Part shown: positions 37,697-47,185 of the stretch, in pieces
How positions within the stretch are numbered: the first letter of the stretch is position 1
How the letters are laid out: every line of letters starts with the position of its first letter
Origin: an uncultured Geobacteraceae bacterium
Lineage (GTDB): Bacteria; Desulfobacterota; Desulfuromonadia; Geobacterales; Pseudopelobacteraceae
Reading direction: 5' to 3'
Assembly (NCBI GenBank): GCA_903939115.1
Contig: CAJAFV010000097.1
Location: 62,001 to 126,000 of the forward strand
Length of the DNA: 64,000 nucleotides
Translations under genes and position numbers: made by a program
The notes under the pieces: model-generated
The model's input: the letters and a program-made list of their open reading frames with translations, nothing else
Told to the model about the DNA's origin: nothing
Database searches by the model: none

Positions 37697-37781
37697 GTGT
37701 AACATGGTTCATTTAAGCCGTTCATGCTCCGACAAACTCAGCAAGAACGACTTAACTGAATTAAATAGGGTGCTAATCAGC

Positions 37782-37872
37782 TTACGGGATCGTATGCCGG
37801 ATATCCTTCCCCTTGACCATAAAGATGACCATCTCAGCGACGTTGGTTGCGTGGTCGGAAACGCGCGTTTGA
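37782..37872 (-). pseudogene. phoU: phoU 3' fragment (C-terminal codons)
   Basis: On the minus strand this reads [20 protein letters not shown] followed by KDIRHTIP and a stop. That is the closing helix of PhoU (typically ERIADHATNIAEEVIFM and KDIRH). It has no start and is cut off at about 37872. It lies downstream of phoR on the same strand, where an intact phoU would be expected. Confidence 0.75.
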
Positions 37873-37876
37873 CAAT

Positions 37877-37993
37877 AAATTAAATGATTTACGGCAGAGC
37901 ATCCTGATCATGGGCGGTAAGGTGGAGTTGATGATCGCCAACTCCGTCAAGTCCCTTGTCGAGAGGGATACCGCGCTGGCCGAGCTTTGCTGA
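37877..37993 (+). pseudogene. phoU: phoU 5' fragment in opposite orientation
   Basis: On the plus strand the frame reads [20 protein letters not shown], then KSLVERDTALAELC and a TGA. This matches the first helix hairpin of PhoU. It runs opposite to the C-terminal fragment beside it, so the gene was broken by an inversion plus deletion of its middle. No start codon with a ribosome-binding site is visible. The following 38000-38077 stretch has no recognisable gene. Confidence 0.65.
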
Positions 37994-38077
37994 TATGTTC
38001 GAGAATCATTATTTCTCCCAGCCGAATCCTCCGATGATGTTACAGGGAGGAAAAAGGTTGGTTAACTCTTTATTCGT

Positions 38078-39835
38078 TCACGCCTTTTTGAGTGTAAATG
38101 AAAAAACGGAGCCTTTGCCTGAGTCGCTTGTAACAGAAACGTTTCCCCCGTGAAGCTGAACAATATGTTTGACTATAGCCAGGCCAAGCCCCGTTCCGCC
38201 CTGTTCCCTGGTTCTGGCCTCGTCCACCCGGTAAAAACGCTCAAAAATTCTCGGCAGATCTTTGAAAGGGATGCCAATGCCGGTATCTGACACCGAAACC
38301 TTGACGCATTCACCGTCATTCTCAGCATGCAGGCGCACAGTGCCACCATCGGGAGTGTACTTTATGGCATTCTCGAGCAGATTAATCACTACCTGTTCGA
38401 GGCGACCCTGGTCTGCTATCACTCGCGGCACGGCAGCGCTAACGGTTTCATTGATTATTGAAATACTCTTTTGCTCGGCACGATCCTGTAACAACATACA
38501 TGCCTTGGCAATAGTGCCGGAAACATCAAGTGGATTGAGCTCAAGCTGGGCCTCTTTTGATTCGAGGCTTGACAGGGTGAGAATATCGTTGATCAGGTTG
38601 GTCAGACGATCCGAATGACTGGAAATTATTTCCACAAAGCGAACCGCCCGAATCGGGTCTGATTTCAAAGTGTCATCCAGCAACGTTTCGGCATAGCCTT
38701 TGATGATAGTTACCGGCGTCCGGAGTTCGTGAGAAACATTGGCAACAAAATCCCGCCGCGTATGTTCCGCATTTTTCAAATCGCTGATATCGTGGAATAC
38801 CGCGACAATCCCCTGCCGGGCGCCGTCAACATACAGCGGGACCCAATGCGTAAGGAGTGTCGTGTCGCTTGACTGGATGTAAATTTCCCTTACCAGTTCG
38901 TGAATGTCACGCTTGCCAAGATCGTTGAAAGCTTCCAGCAGATCCGGGTGGCGAGAGATTTCAACCAGCAGTTTTCCTTCGACGACGCCGGAAATCGAAA
39001 AGAGAGTGCGGAAGGCGGGGTTGACAAGGGTGATAACCCCATCGGGCGCCGTCACCATAACACCTTCGCCCATGCTGCGCAGAATTGTGTCAAGACGCTG
39101 CTTTTCGGTTGATAAACGGTGAACCTGAGATTCTATACGTTCCGACATGTCATTAAGCACCGTTGCCAGCATGCCGATTTCGTCACTGGATTCCACCGGT
39201 ATTCTGGCTTTGCTGTCACCATGGCCGATTCGGGATGCAGCATCGGCCATGTCACGCAACGGTTTTGATGTCACGTTTGAGAGGACGTAACTGAGCAGGA
39301 GGGCTATCACGAATGTTAACAGTGCCGCCCCGCCAACCAGGTTGTACAGGGTATGCCGGGTCGAAGCGAGATACTCCAGAGGCATGGCAAGACGAATAAT
39401 GCCATCCACCGAACTGCCACCGTATGTAGCGGCAGAGTAGAGCGTTGAGGTCCGCACTGTTTCAGAATAGCGGATGGCGCTGCCGCTCCCGTTCCTGAGA
39501 GCCTCCTGAACTTCGGGGCGTTGCAGATGGTTCTCAAGCTGTGCCAGGCGCGCCTGACCCACATCAGAATCACCGATAACGGTGCCGCCTGGTGCGATTA
39601 TCGTTACCCTGGCCTTGATGGTTGAACCAATAGACGCGGCAAGCTGCTGCGGAGATATTATCCGTTTGTCACTCATCACAAGCAGCCTTGCCAGTTGTGT
39701 CTGACTGGCAAGGTTGGCCCGACTCTCCTCAATCATCTCTTGTTGCAGCGAATAGTTGAAATAGAGATAGAAGCCGCCCGTGATCAGGGCAATCAGAAAA
39801 ATATATGACAGTACCAGCTTTGTTCTGAATCCCAT
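38078..39835 (-). CDS. phoR: Phosphate-regulon sensor histidine kinase PhoR
   Basis: 585 aa. Two membrane helices (about 8-28 and 164-186) enclose a 135-residue periplasmic domain. HAMP (186-240), PAS (245-355), phosphoacceptor His369 in VSHELRTP, and an ATPase domain with NLLENAIKYTPDGG, DTGIGIP and GTGLGLAIV follow. It begins 3 bp after phoB ends, so the two are one operon. PhoR signals low phosphate through the Pst/PhoU complex in relatives. The larger periplasmic domain is the form seen outside enterobacteria. Confidence 0.92.
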   Translation of the reverse strand: MGFRTKLVLSYIFLIALITGGFYLYFNYSLQQEMIEESRANLASQTQLARLLVMSDKRIISPQQLAASIGSTIKARVTIIAPGGTVIGDSDVGQARLAQLENHLQRPEVQEALRNGSGSAIRYSETVRTSTLYSAATYGGSSVDGIIRLAMPLEYLASTRHTLYNLVGGAALLTFVIALLLSYVLSNVTSKPLRDMADAASRIGHGDSKARIPVESSDEIGMLATVLNDMSERIESQVHRLSTEKQRLDTILRSMGEGVMVTAPDGVITLVNPAFRTLFSISGVVEGKLLVEISRHPDLLEAFNDLGKRDIHELVREIYIQSSDTTLLTHWVPLYVDGARQGIVAVFHDISDLKNAEHTRRDFVANVSHELRTPVTIIKGYAETLLDDTLKSDPIRAVRFVEIISSHSDRLTNLINDILTLSSLESKEAQLELNPLDVSGTIAKACMLLQDRAEQKSISIINETVSAAVPRVIADQGRLEQVVINLLENAIKYTPDGGTVRLHAENDGECVKVSVSDTGIGIPFKDLPRIFERFYRVDEARTREQGGTGLGLAIVKHIVQLHGGNVSVTSDSGKGSVFSFTLKKA

Positions 39836-39838
39836 CTC

Positions 39839-40522
39839 CTACTCCTCGATCTTATAGCCGAAACCTCGGACGGTCTTGATAATGTCGCCGGGGGGACCCA
39901 GCTTTCCGCGCAGGCGCGTCACATGGGTATCTACCGTTCTAGTGTCGCCGGCATTGTTGTAGCTCCAGACCCTCTGGAGCAGCTGTTCGCGACTGTATAC
40001 GCACCCCTTTTTCTCCACCAGGTAGAGTAGTAGTTTGAATTCGGTGCTGGTAAGTTCAATCTCGCTGCCGGCACTGATAACAGTATGACGCTCCTTGTCG
40101 ATAACAATTTCTCCGATAGTGAGAAGAGCTGAAGGCGGTATCTGGATCTCGTGTTCAAAGCGTCTCGTGACGGCTTTGACCCGCAGGATCATCTCGCGCG
40201 TCGAAAACGGCTTAATTATGTAGTCGTCGGCTCCAACTTCAAAGCCGACCACACGGTCAATTTCGTCACCTTTTGCCGTTATCATGATAATCGGGATATG
40301 GGCGGTATGCGGATTCTTCCGAAGAGCTTTGCAGACCTCGGTTCCGAGCATCCCCGGCAGCATCAGATCGAGCAGGATCAGATCAGGCAGGTCTGCTGTG
40401 GCCCGTTCAAGCCCCAGCTTGCCGTCATGAACGCAGGTAGCGGCATATCCTTCCTTTTCAAGGTTGAACGCCAGTAATTCAGCCAGATCTTTTTCGTCCT
40501 CGATAATCAGCACTCTCTTCAT
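39839..40522 (-). CDS. phoB: Phosphate-regulon response regulator PhoB
   Basis: 227 aa. The receiver has Asp52 (LILLDLMLPG) and Lys in IIKPFS; the winged helix has TRTVDTHVTRLRGKLG, close to the classical PhoB recognition helix. Phosphorylated by PhoR, it binds Pho boxes. It is the first gene of the phoB-phoR operon, and a candidate Pho box lies about 75 bp upstream, suggesting autoregulation. Confidence 0.93.
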   Translation of the reverse strand: MKRVLIIEDEKDLAELLAFNLEKEGYAATCVHDGKLGLERATADLPDLILLDLMLPGMLGTEVCKALRKNPHTAHIPIIMITAKGDEIDRVVGFEVGADDYIIKPFSTREMILRVKAVTRRFEHEIQIPPSALLTIGEIVIDKERHTVISAGSEIELTSTEFKLLLYLVEKKGCVYSREQLLQRVWSYNNAGDTRTVDTHVTRLRGKLGPPGDIIKTVRGFGYKIEE

Positions 40523-40594
40523 GTCATGCTCCCGCTCATGAAATCCCTCACTTCGATACCGGTGAAGCTATCACACACATTTTTAACATAGAAT

Positions 40595-40612
40595 TGTTAC
40601 AAATGTGTTGCA
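40595..40612 (-). promoter_or_regulatory. Candidate Pho box upstream of phoB
   Basis: On the minus strand TGCAACA-CATT-TGTAACA gives two 7-base direct repeats with a 4-base A/T-rich spacer, the geometry of a PhoB site. TTAAAA, a possible -10, lies about 10 bases downstream. The repeats differ from the enterobacterial CTGTCAT words, so this is a geometric match only. Confidence 0.4.
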
Positions 40613-40678
40613 GACTTATTAAGATTTTGTAGAAATTTGGTACGACGCCATATCAGTGGGGGTGCCGGTAACACAGGC

Positions 40679-41194
40679 TTAGGCGGGTTGTTGCGGAAAG
40701 GCTTTTTTAAAGGATGTGACTCTTCTTTTGTCAGAAGAGAGGTACCAGAGAAAGCTGGCCGCCTTGGCATTTGCGTTATATTTCAGGGTTACGCAGGCAC
40801 CCTTTTTCAGGGTTACGCTGCTGTCACTGCAACCGAGCAGCGCTGCAACCAGTAAGCCAAGCTGTGGTTCATGGCCAACCACCATGATCCGTTTGGAATC
40901 CCTGCACGACTTGATGTACCCGACTAATTCATTGATGTCTGCTCCCGGCAGGAGCAGAGCCGAAGCGATTACCACATTTTTCCGGCACGCCTTTTCAGCC
41001 GCGATCTCGGCAGTTTGTACGGCACGGGTCAGCGGGCTGGTGATGGTCAGCCGTGGCTTGGAGCCGAACCTGGCGATAGCTCCGCTCATTTTCTTTGCCG
41101 TCAGCCGTCCCTTTTCAGTCAGATAGCGCCACTCATCCGGCAACGTATTGTTCTCCTCAACCGCTTCTGCGTGCCGCATAACATATATAATCAT
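40679..41194 (-). CDS. sixA: Phosphohistidine phosphatase SixA
   Basis: 171 aa, a small histidine-phosphatase-fold protein. The RHG-type motif is VMRHAEA at residues 5-11; the second catalytic His is in VVGHEPQLG. The length and lack of cap insertion fit SixA, which removes phosphate from phosphohistidine proteins such as ArcB or phosphotransferase-system proteins. The target here is unknown. Confidence 0.88.
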   Translation of the reverse strand: MIIYVMRHAEAVEENNTLPDEWRYLTEKGRLTAKKMSGAIARFGSKPRLTITSPLTRAVQTAEIAAEKACRKNVVIASALLLPGADINELVGYIKSCRDSKRIMVVGHEPQLGLLVAALLGCSDSSVTLKKGACVTLKYNANAKAASFLWYLSSDKRRVTSFKKAFPQQPA

Positions 41195-41279
41195 ACGATC
41201 CTCCCCGGCGAAGATGCCGTAAAATACGTGATGTATTATTAAAAATAAAGGTTGTCATACTATTCAGCACCGATGCTGC

Positions 41280-42926
41280 TCATACTCTGGCAAGAATCTT
41301 CAGCAGGTGAGGCACCATCTGCTTCTTGCGCGACATTACATCTTTAAACTCATATAGATGCGGCTCCAGCTGCGGATATTCCATGACGTGGGCGATGAGG
41401 GTATGTCCCTCAACCAGAAAGAGCGTTGTTTCCGTGGTGATGTCAGTTACCATCAGCCCCGCAATAAAGAGGGTGTCTCGCCGTTTGACCTCCGCTAGAG
41501 CTTCCAGTAACTCCTCTTTCATACGGTAAAATTCTTCAAAACCGATCACCTCGACCTGTCCGAGGCCGATGCTGTATTTCTCATGGGTAAAGAGCTTGAA
41601 GTCGGCGGCGACGACCCTGTCAGCAGAACCGTAATTTTTCAGGGAACTGCTCGCGGCAAAGATGTCACTGCCGAAATCGACAGCAACCAGACCTGAGCGC
41701 TCTTCAAGCCAGGCGGCCATCTGCTGGTCGGCATCAGTCGTGGTGGGCGATTTGAGGATAACGGTATCGGAAAGGATTCCGGCCAGCAGCAGCGCGGCAA
41801 TCTGTCTGCCCGGTTCAATGGAGCATTCACGGTAGCGCCGGGCTACCAGAGTGCACGTGCTGCCTACCGGTGAAGTTATAAAAGAGATCGGACTGTTTGA
41901 GTGGCTGTTGCCTAGTTTGTGATGGTCGATGACTTCGGCGATTTCGACCTGTTCAGCGCCCGGTACCGCCTGCCCCAGTTCGTTGTGATCCATGAGGATC
42001 AACCGGTACGGAAGTGGTGCGAGGAGCGACGACCTGGTTGCGACGCCGGCCAACGTGCCATCACCTTTCAATGCCATCACGGCCGCCACGTTGACTCCCA
42101 TCAGCTTTTGGCGCAAAGCTGCCAGTGACTTGTCAATCTCGATGGTGGCAAATTCCTGTTCAGCGAGGCAGGTGACCGGTGTGGAAAGCCTCGCCAGCCA
42201 GGCGGCAGTTGCTGTGTCGTGGGGAGTCAGAAGGACGGTAACCCCCTGTGCTTTGGCTAGTTCAAGCAAGCCTTCATCCAATTGATGGCCGCCGGTTACC
42301 ACGAGGACTCTCACGCCTCGTTCAATTGCTGCGTGCTGAATAGTACGGCGATTTCCGGTCATAATCAGGAGCTCATCGGGGTTATAGCCATCAATCCTGC
42401 TGCTGAAAGATTCCTCCAGCATCGCACCGATAAACAGGTTAAGGGTAATCGGGATGTCGTGGTTGTCGCCTGACTCAACAGAGGCGGAGAGGGTTCTGGC
42501 AAGACTCGCCAGGCTTGTTGTCACCCGGCGGAGTTTGTCATGGCTGGGGAGCAGATAGCTTTCCGACAGGTGCAGCAGCGAAAGCAGGCCGCATGGTTTG
42601 TTGTCGCCGTCGACGACCGGTAGCACCCGCACACCGCTTTTATTGAACAGTTCCAGCGCCTCGTACGCCGATGTCTGCCGATCAACTGTAACCGGTTGCC
42701 GCTTGATGGTGTCGCGAACCTTGGGATGAACATCGGCTAGAAACAGCGGGTCCGGAATTTGAAGGCGGTCAAGGATATAGCGTGTCTGGGGATTCGGAGC
42801 ACCGGCCATGGCGGCAATAACGGTGCTGTCCCCCTGCTGCTGCTTCAGCGCGGCATAGCCGATTGCGGATGCGATAGAATCGGTATCGGGGTTGCGGTGG
42901 CCAATAACGTAGGTAGTTTCGATCAT
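41280..42926 (-). CDS. ppaC: Manganese-dependent inorganic pyrophosphatase with CBS/DRTGG regulatory insert
   Basis: 548 aa from ATG 42926; the open frame extends 53 codons upstream into rsgA but only this start gives the family N-terminus TTYVIGHRNPDTDS. The DHH domain has GHRNPDTDS, LMDHNELGQ and VIDHHKLGN. Between the first and second metal motifs is a long insert with two CBS-type segments and a DRTGG-like part (GYNPDELLIMTGNRRT), as in nucleotide-regulated CBS-PPases. The C-terminal DHHA2 domain closes the active site. It hydrolyses pyrophosphate in the cytoplasm. Confidence 0.92.
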   Translation of the reverse strand: MIETTYVIGHRNPDTDSIASAIGYAALKQQQGDSTVIAAMAGAPNPQTRYILDRLQIPDPLFLADVHPKVRDTIKRQPVTVDRQTSAYEALELFNKSGVRVLPVVDGDNKPCGLLSLLHLSESYLLPSHDKLRRVTTSLASLARTLSASVESGDNHDIPITLNLFIGAMLEESFSSRIDGYNPDELLIMTGNRRTIQHAAIERGVRVLVVTGGHQLDEGLLELAKAQGVTVLLTPHDTATAAWLARLSTPVTCLAEQEFATIEIDKSLAALRQKLMGVNVAAVMALKGDGTLAGVATRSSLLAPLPYRLILMDHNELGQAVPGAEQVEIAEVIDHHKLGNSHSNSPISFITSPVGSTCTLVARRYRECSIEPGRQIAALLLAGILSDTVILKSPTTTDADQQMAAWLEERSGLVAVDFGSDIFAASSSLKNYGSADRVVAADFKLFTHEKYSIGLGQVEVIGFEEFYRMKEELLEALAEVKRRDTLFIAGLMVTDITTETTLFLVEGHTLIAHVMEYPQLEPHLYEFKDVMSRKKQMVPHLLKILARV

Positions 42927-42958
42927 GATGGTCTCGCTGTTTGTATGGAGTGTGTGCC

Positions 42959-43858
42959 TCAGTTCTTCCAATCCCTGCTGCGTGCCGCTGCCTGCAGGGT
43001 TTCCACCTCTTTCAGAATTTCCATGTAGGTGTTGTACCGCTCCGCGGGAATGCGACCCTGTTCGACCAGCGTGAGTACGGCGCACCCCGGCTCGGTGCGA
43101 TGTCGGCAGTTGCGGAATTTACAGGCGACATCGCGATGGTCTTCAAAGCCAGGGAAGTATTCAGCCAACTCCTCCACCGTGATATCAACCAGGCCGAAAT
43201 CACGAAAACCGGGAGTGTCCACCAGTTCACCGCCACCAGCGAGCGCATGCAGCGTGGAAACGGTTGTGGTGTGTCGTCCCATGCTGTTATAGGAGCTGAG
43301 GGCACCCACTTTCAGATCAATTTCCGGACAGAGCGCGTTGAGCAGAGAGCTCTTGCCGACCCCGGTCGTTCCGACAAAAGCGCCGCGATGCCCTTCACTC
43401 AGAAATTTTTCCAGCGGGGCAAGACCGCTCTGCTCGGAGGCACTGAGCGGAAATATCGGTACAGACCCGCCATACAGTCCGCTCAGTTCGACCAGCAGTT
43501 CCGCAGTACCATCAAGATCACATTTATTGATCACCAGAAAAGGTTGTAACTCCGCTGACCGTGCGGCAACAATCGCCCGGTCGATAAAGCCGCCCGGAGA
43601 TTGCGGCGCAACCACGATGCCAAGGACATCCAGATTCGCACCGACCAGGTGGATTCCGCCACGGGCATCACGCCTCTGGAGTTCTGTCCGGCGCGGCAGG
43701 CGCTTCAAAACCTCGCCGGTAACGACAACGTTGTCCCCGACCACATGACCGGAGTTGCGCTTGACCCGCACCATTCTGCGTGTATCATTCTCAAACAATA
43801 CCTCAACCGAGATACCGTGATGGGCTACAATCAGGCCGTTAGGTGTAAAACTGCTCAT
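42959..43858 (-). CDS. rsgA: Ribosome small-subunit GTPase RsgA
   Basis: 299 aa with the circularly permuted GTPase order G4-G1-G3: NKCDLDG first, then GTTGVGKSSLLNAL, then DTPGFRDFGL. An N-terminal OB fold (1-70) precedes it, and the C-terminal zinc module is CKFRNCRHRTEPGC. RsgA checks late 30S assembly. It lies 32 bp upstream of ppaC on the same strand. Confidence 0.95.
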   Translation of the reverse strand: MSSFTPNGLIVAHHGISVEVLFENDTRRMVRVKRNSGHVVGDNVVVTGEVLKRLPRRTELQRRDARGGIHLVGANLDVLGIVVAPQSPGGFIDRAIVAARSAELQPFLVINKCDLDGTAELLVELSGLYGGSVPIFPLSASEQSGLAPLEKFLSEGHRGAFVGTTGVGKSSLLNALCPEIDLKVGALSSYNSMGRHTTTVSTLHALAGGGELVDTPGFRDFGLVDITVEELAEYFPGFEDHRDVACKFRNCRHRTEPGCAVLTLVEQGRIPAERYNTYMEILKEVETLQAAARSRDWKN

Positions 43859-44024
43859 GGGACATGGTTCCGTTTTTTCGTATGAATGTAACCCGACAAA
43901 TAAGTGCCGGGGGGCGGCAGATAATAAATTTTACCATATAAACGCGTAATAACCTAGCACAGCCGGGAGAATGGGGCCATAATATCCGTGCTATATACGC
44001 TACTGAATTTACAGGAGGCATTGG

Positions 44025-45011
44025 ATGACCGAGAACAGCCACCCCTTTCAGCGCCTTACCCCCACTTTTGTCATGGATGCCGTGGAAAGTCAGGGGTTTC
44101 TCTGTGACCGCCGCATATTTGCCCTCAACAGCTATGAAAACCGGGTCTATCAGGTCGGCATCGATGAAGGACAACCGCTGATCGCCAAGTTTTACCGTCC
44201 GGATCGCTGGAGCGAAGCACAAATTCTGGAGGAACACGACTTCTGCTTTGAGCTTGTTGAACATGAGCTCCCGATTGTTGCCCCACTCAAAAATTCTGAC
44301 GGGAAAAGCCTGTTGCATTACGATGGTTTTTTCTTTGCCCTGTACCCACGGCAGGGTGGACATGCGCCGGAGTTTGACAATCTCGGCAACCTGAAAATAC
44401 TTGGGCGCCTGCTGGGGCGAATTCATGGTTCCGGTGCCGTTAAGCCTTTTCTCCATCGTCCGACACTCGACCGACAGAGCTTCGGCACTAACAGTGTGCG
44501 CCTGATTGAAGAACGTTTCATTCCTGAGGAGTATCGTGCCAGTTACAGCGCTGTAACCGGCCAGCTGCTGGAGGTGATTGACCGTATTCTCATCGAAGTC
44601 GGACCGGTCCGCATCATCAGGACACACGGAGATTGTCATGCCGGCAATATTCTCTGGCGTGACAATGCTCCTCATTTTGTTGACTTTGATGACGCCCGTA
44701 TGGCTCCCGCTGTACAGGATCTCTGGATGATGTTTTCCGGAGAACGACCCCGGCAGTTGGCTCAACTGGATTCGTTACTGGAGGGGTACCGCGAATTCAA
44801 TGATTTTGATCATCGGGAATTGCGCCTGATTGAGCCGCTGCGGACGCTGCGCATGCTGCATTACAGCGCCTGGCTGGCCAGGCGTTGGGGGGATCCGCTC
44901 TTTCCGCACACTTTTTTCTGGTTCAACACCACCCGCTACTGGGGTGAACATATTCTGGAATTGCGGGAACAGCTGGCGGCGCTCTCTGAACCGGCACTTG
45001 AGATACAGTGA
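44025..45011 (+). CDS. srkA: Stress response kinase A (YihE/SrkA)
   Basis: 328 aa, normal length. It has the aminoglycoside-phosphotransferase-like kinase fold with the catalytic loop THGDCHAGNILW and metal-binding FVDFDDARM. SrkA is a Ser/Thr protein kinase that counters stress-induced cell death in enterobacteria. AGGAGG lies 8 bases before the ATG. It is divergent from rsgA and ends at a strong terminator. Confidence 0.93.
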   Translation: MTENSHPFQRLTPTFVMDAVESQGFLCDRRIFALNSYENRVYQVGIDEGQPLIAKFYRPDRWSEAQILEEHDFCFELVEHELPIVAPLKNSDGKSLLHYDGFFFALYPRQGGHAPEFDNLGNLKILGRLLGRIHGSGAVKPFLHRPTLDRQSFGTNSVRLIEERFIPEEYRASYSAVTGQLLEVIDRILIEVGPVRIIRTHGDCHAGNILWRDNAPHFVDFDDARMAPAVQDLWMMFSGERPRQLAQLDSLLEGYREFNDFDHRELRLIEPLRTLRMLHYSAWLARRWGDPLFPHTFFWFNTTRYWGEHILELREQLAALSEPALEIQ

Positions 45012-45033
45012 GCGTCCATTGCAGTGATGTTAC

Positions 45034-45075
45034 AAAAAAGATCAGCCCTTCGACTTTCCGAAGGGCTGATCTTTT
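45034..45075. terminator. Bidirectional rho-independent terminator after srkA
   Basis: A 17-bp perfect stem (arms ending AGCCCTTCG and CGAAGGGCT) with a 6-base loop is flanked by A and T runs on both sides. It serves srkA and the convergent gene at 45099. Confidence 0.93.
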
Positions 45076-45098
45076 AACAGCGCCTCACTCTTCTGCCG

Positions 45099-45512
45099 TT
45101 ATGGGGCAACCACGTACCATACATTGTTGACCCCTTGGCCATAAACATCTTCGCCATCTTTATCCTTAAAGAAGTAGTAAAGCGGCTGCCCTTTGAATGT
45201 GGTTTGTTTAAGGCCGTCATCGCGGGTTATTGTACCAACATCAGTCAAAGCGATTCCGGCATTCGGATCAACGGACTCTGCAAAAAATACCGGCCATTTT
45301 TCCAGACAGCTATTTGCCGCACCGCACACACTCTTGTTTGGCGCATCTTTTTTGAAAAGGTACAGAGCCATTCCCTTGTCGTCAGCAAGATAGTTGCCAA
45401 TCCCGTCTTTACTCTTAACCGTTAATGTTGCTGCAGCTGAAATAGACGCAAACAGCAGAGTACTTGCCGCTATTGTCAAAAGTAGATTGAAAAAGCTATT
45501 AAAATTTCTCAT
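45099..45512 (-). CDS. Secreted repeat (COG4315-type) protein
   Basis: 137 aa from ATG 45512, with AAGGGGG upstream. A signal peptide of about 28 residues is followed by two copies of the 'secreted repeat of unknown function': GMALYLFKKDAPNKSVCGAA with SCLEKWPVF, and GQPLYYFFKDKDGEDVYGQG. Proteins of this type are exported and of unknown role. The longer frame to 45644 has no ribosome-binding site. Confidence 0.82.
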   Translation of the reverse strand: MRNFNSFFNLLLTIAASTLLFASISAAATLTVKSKDGIGNYLADDKGMALYLFKKDAPNKSVCGAANSCLEKWPVFFAESVDPNAGIALTDVGTITRDDGLKQTTFKGQPLYYFFKDKDGEDVYGQGVNNVWYVVAP

Positions 45513-45790
45513 TGTCGTATCCCCCTTAAACCTTTTTGACTTGATCAAATCATATTCCCCTTCAAGCAGTGATGTCAAAATAAAAAAGATTAAAAAGGTC
45601 CTGTTCGTGTTGATGCGACGGTCGCATGTTAAGAGTCCGGGCATTTGAGTATATTATCGATGCTGCCTGAACTTCATGGCGAGAGACGCAAGATTGACGT
45701 ATTGACTAAAAGCGATATTAGTGTCAAATAAGGACACAAGAGTAATCCGCAGGTAATAATCCTGCAGACCACATAACAAAGGAGTTTAGA

Positions 45791-46072
45791 ATGGCCAGAG
45801 CAGCAGCCCGCCACATTCTGGTGGCAACAAAAGAAGCGTGTGAAGCATTGAAAGTAAAGATCGAAGCGGGTGCAGATTTTGCGGCAGTCGCCAAGGAACA
45901 TTCCACATGCCCTTCCGGCAGAGATGGTGGAAGCCTCGGCGAATTCAGCCCGGGGCAGATGGTAAAGGAGTTTGATACCGTCGTATTCTCCGGCGATGTC
46001 GGCACGGTTCTAGGACCGGTCCAGACCCAATTCGGCTACCATTTGATTGAAGTCACCAAGCGTACGGCATAG
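45791..46072 (+). CDS. ppiC: Parvulin-type peptidyl-prolyl isomerase (PpiC)
   Basis: 93 aa, a stand-alone parvulin domain without signal peptide, so cytoplasmic. Typical elements are [16 protein letters not shown] at the N-terminus, the central [15 protein letters not shown], and [11 protein letters not shown] at the end. It follows AAAGGAG. It lies 17 bp upstream of folD and may be co-transcribed with it. Confidence 0.94.
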   Translation: MARAAARHILVATKEACEALKVKIEAGADFAAVAKEHSTCPSGRDGGSLGEFSPGQMVKEFDTVVFSGDVGTVLGPVQTQFGYHLIEVTKRTA

Positions 46073-46089
46073 ATAAGGGATATCGGACC

Positions 46090-46962
46090 ATGAAGTTACT
46101 GGATGGGAAAGTATGCGCAGAAAGTCTTGTCGCTGAAATATCGAAACGGGTTGCCGGGTATGTTGATTCCGGATTGCGCAAGCCGCATATGACGGTGATT
46201 CTGGTCGGAGAACATGCCCCCAGCGAGTCATACGTAAAATCAAAGATAAAATCGTGTGATAGAGCCGGATTTGAAAGTGCGCTGCTCCGCTTCCCGGAGA
46301 GCATCAGCGAGCCTGATCTATTGGCAAAAATTGCTGAAATCAATGCTGATCCTGCTACTGACGGCCTGATAGTGCAGCTGCCGGTTCCGAAACATATCAA
46401 CCCGCAGAACATTATCAATGCGATTGACCCGCTTAAGGATATCGACGGTTTTCATCCGACCAATTTTGGCCGTATGACTCTGGGGCAAAAAGCGTTCAGG
46501 CCGGCAACGGCCTACGGAATCTGTAAGCTGCTTCAGTTTTACGAAATTCCGGTCAAAGGGAAGCATTGTGTTGTTATCGGCCGGTCCAACATTGTTGGTA
46601 AGCCGATATCAATCATGCTTTCCAATGATTTTGAAATCGGCAACGCCACAGTCACTCTTGCGCATATTGAAACTCCCCGTGAGCTGTTATTGGATGAAAC
46701 ACGGCGGGCAGATATCATTGTCGTGGCCGTTGGTATTCCCGGATTTGTCACCGAGGATATGGTTAAAGAAGGAGTTGTTATTATCGATGTCGGCATCAAT
46801 CGGCTCGAAAACGGCAAGTTGGTGGGTGATGTAGATTTTGAGCATGTCAGCGCTAAATGCTCATGGATTACGCCGGTACCTGGTGGCGTCGGGCGAATGA
46901 CGGTGGCCGCGTTGATGATTAATACATTGATGGCGTACAAGGATAATTTCGATCTAGTTTAG
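46090..46962 (+). CDS. folD: Methylenetetrahydrofolate dehydrogenase/cyclohydrolase FolD
   Basis: 290 aa. Active-site signature [14 protein letters not shown] (catalytic Lys), QLPVPKHIN, and the NADP site [11 protein letters not shown] are present, with [11 protein letters not shown] near the end. It interconverts methylene-, methenyl- and formyl-tetrahydrofolate. Its last codons ([11 protein letters not shown], stop) lie within the left attachment site of the mobile element; a second copy of the same tail (LMAYQNNFDLV) is 12.7 kb to the right. The gene is intact, so integration restores the reading frame. Confidence 0.97.
   Translation: MKLLDGKVCAESLVAEISKRVAGYVDSGLRKPHMTVILVGEHAPSESYVKSKIKSCDRAGFESALLRFPESISEPDLLAKIAEINADPATDGLIVQLPVPKHINPQNIINAIDPLKDIDGFHPTNFGRMTLGQKAFRPATAYGICKLLQFYEIPVKGKHCVVIGRSNIVGKPISIMLSNDFEIGNATVTLAHIETPRELLLDETRRADIIVVAVGIPGFVTEDMVKEGVVIIDVGINRLENGKLVGDVDFEHVSAKCSWITPVPGGVGRMTVAALMINTLMAYKDNFDLV
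46926..46962 (+). repeat. Left attachment site (attL) in the folD 3' end
   Basis: Starts ATTGATGGCGTA and encodes the FolD tail [10 protein letters not shown] plus TAG. It aligns with 59671-59707 over 37 bases with mismatches at the wobble positions, the pattern of a donor-supplied gene end. Confidence 0.82.
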
Positions 46963-47060
46963 CATCATGTTTTTACAAAGATGCTAAGTGTATAACATCA
47001 TTGGTTTTTTAAAAGATCTCCCACGGCAAAAATATCTTGATTTTTGAATTGTGACCAAAA

Positions 47061-47082
47061 GTGTACCAGAGGGTGTACTAAC
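47061..47082. promoter_or_regulatory. Candidate integrase arm-type sites, left end
   Basis: Two adjacent words, GTGTACCAGA (47061) and GGGTGTACTAAC (47071), match words near the right end at 59334, 59357 and 59583. Sites repeated only at both ends beside an integrase are expected of arm-type binding sites. Confidence 0.45.
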
Positions 47083-47185
47083 CTAGTTAACCAGATCCGC
47101 GCACAGCGGCTTTCCTTAAATTTAACTACGATGGTCTGAGTCTATAGTATTTAATCGACTTTGTACAAGAATCCGATTCGCTAAC

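Noticed and set aside
43839-44765. 308-aa reading frame on the minus strand over srkA
   Set aside because: It is antisense to a clear kinase gene; its composition mirrors the codon bias of srkA.
46926-46962. tRNA gene as the attachment target
   Set aside because: The duplicated segment encodes the FolD C-terminus; no cloverleaf-forming sequence is present at either end.
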